Of a DNA stretch of 5,775 nt, positions 5,567-5,775 are shown one piece after another. Origin of the DNA: Candidatus Thorarchaeota archaeon (lineage in GTDB: Archaea > Asgardarchaeota > Thorarchaeia > Thorarchaeales > Thorarchaeaceae); contig JAEORI010000069.1 of NCBI GenBank assembly GCA_016840965.1, positions 1 through 5,775 of the forward strand, written 5' to 3'. Position 1 is the stretch's first letter; each line of letters opens with the position of its first letter. A program made the position numbers and the translations under genes. Under the pieces are notes generated by a model that was not told where the DNA came from, ran no database searches, and saw nothing but the letters and a program-made list of their open reading frames with translations.

Positions 5567-5775
5567 GGTTGTTCAGTGATGGAAGTACTTGCCTCCAAAA
5601 ATACCATCCGGCTCAAGCATGTAAATGTTATATCAATGATAAATCGTTCAAGATTATCTTATTATTTACAGTCTTGATGCAATACAGCATGTAAGGTGAT
5701 AGTCTCTGAGGAGTTGATTTAGACCTTAAACTTGATATGATGAGCTGAAACACTTCTCAATATGTCTGATGGTTG
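5567..5775. other. Non-coding right end, probable upstream region of the acyltransferase gene
   Basis: No convincing gene is visible on either strand over these 209 bases. The minus strand holds a TATA-like candidate near 5631 and an isolated GGAGG (5596-5592) that lies 25 bases from TTG5566, too far for normal use. On the plus strand an ATG at 5762 is open to the edge for only four codons, with no ribosome binding site but with CCTTAAAC (5724-5731) about 30 bases upstream. A divergent leaderless gene starting here is possible but cannot be supported. Confidence 0.4.
5627..5635 (-). promoter_or_regulatory. Weak TATA-like candidate for the acyltransferase-ATPase unit
   Basis: The minus strand reads TGATATAAC here. 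A start about 25 bases downstream (near 5605) would give a leader of about 39 bases. The surrounding sequence is AT-rich, so a chance match is likely. Confidence 0.2.

Noticed and set aside
5616..5694. Direct repeat AGCATGTAA at 5616-5624 and 5686-5694, exactly 70 bases apart
   Set aside because: Nine bases in AT-rich non-coding DNA with no third copy. The 70-base period alone does not indicate an operator or array.
5386..5694. A 102-codon open frame on the plus strand across the acyltransferase start
   Set aside because: It lies largely antisense to the acyltransferase N-terminus, has no ribosome binding site and its translation shows no domain-like pattern.
5762..5775. ATG open to the right edge on the plus strand, with a TATA-like CCTTAAAC about 30 bases upstream
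   Set aside because: Only four complete codons are visible and there is no ribosome binding site. A leaderless gene is possible but cannot be supported from this much sequence.
1..5775. CRISPR array, insertion sequence, tRNA/rRNA or defence system
   Set aside because: No regularly spaced repeats, transposase-like frames, terminal inverted repeats, tRNA-like cloverleaf or nuclease/defence motifs were seen on reading both strands.

Overview
The window looks archaeal, most likely from an Asgard lineage such as Thorarchaeota. This is an inference and rests on three things: a membrane protein ending in a small longin/Roadblock-like alpha-beta domain of the kind that is abundant in Asgard genomes, moderate-to-low GC with GGAGG-type ribosome binding sites and TTG starts, and TATA-like rather than -35/-10 promoter elements. 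No rRNA or tRNA gene is present to settle the taxonomy.

Layout. Plus strand, left: a DUF362 iron-sulfur protein (1-1005, 5' end cut by the window edge) followed 11 bases later by a DinB-like metal-binding protein (1017-1532), probably co-transcribed and translationally coupled. After a 204-base non-coding gap comes a seven-helix membrane protein with a C-terminal cytosolic sensor-like domain (1737-2783). Minus strand, right: an acyltransferase-3 family membrane protein (5566-4385), an OppD/DppD-type ABC ATPase (4353-3226) only 31 bases behind it, and a small proline-rich two-helix membrane protein (3078-2803) with its own TATA-like element. The last meets the seven-helix gene tail to tail with 19 bases between stops. 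The right-hand 209 bases (5567-5775) hold no convincing gene.

No single pathway ties these genes together. DUF362-DinB is a likely two-gene unit of unknown substrate. The acyltransferase and ATPase probably share a transcript, but no permease, binding protein or OppF partner is visible. The points most worth a second look are the 7TM plus longin/Roadblock-like fusion, and the ATPase, whose signature motif and switch histidine are both altered while Walker A, Walker B and the C-terminal four-cysteine set are intact. Two gene starts (TTG1737 and ATG3078) were set by strong ribosome binding sites and are shorter than the longest open frames. I found no CRISPR array, insertion sequence, RNA gene or evident mobile system.
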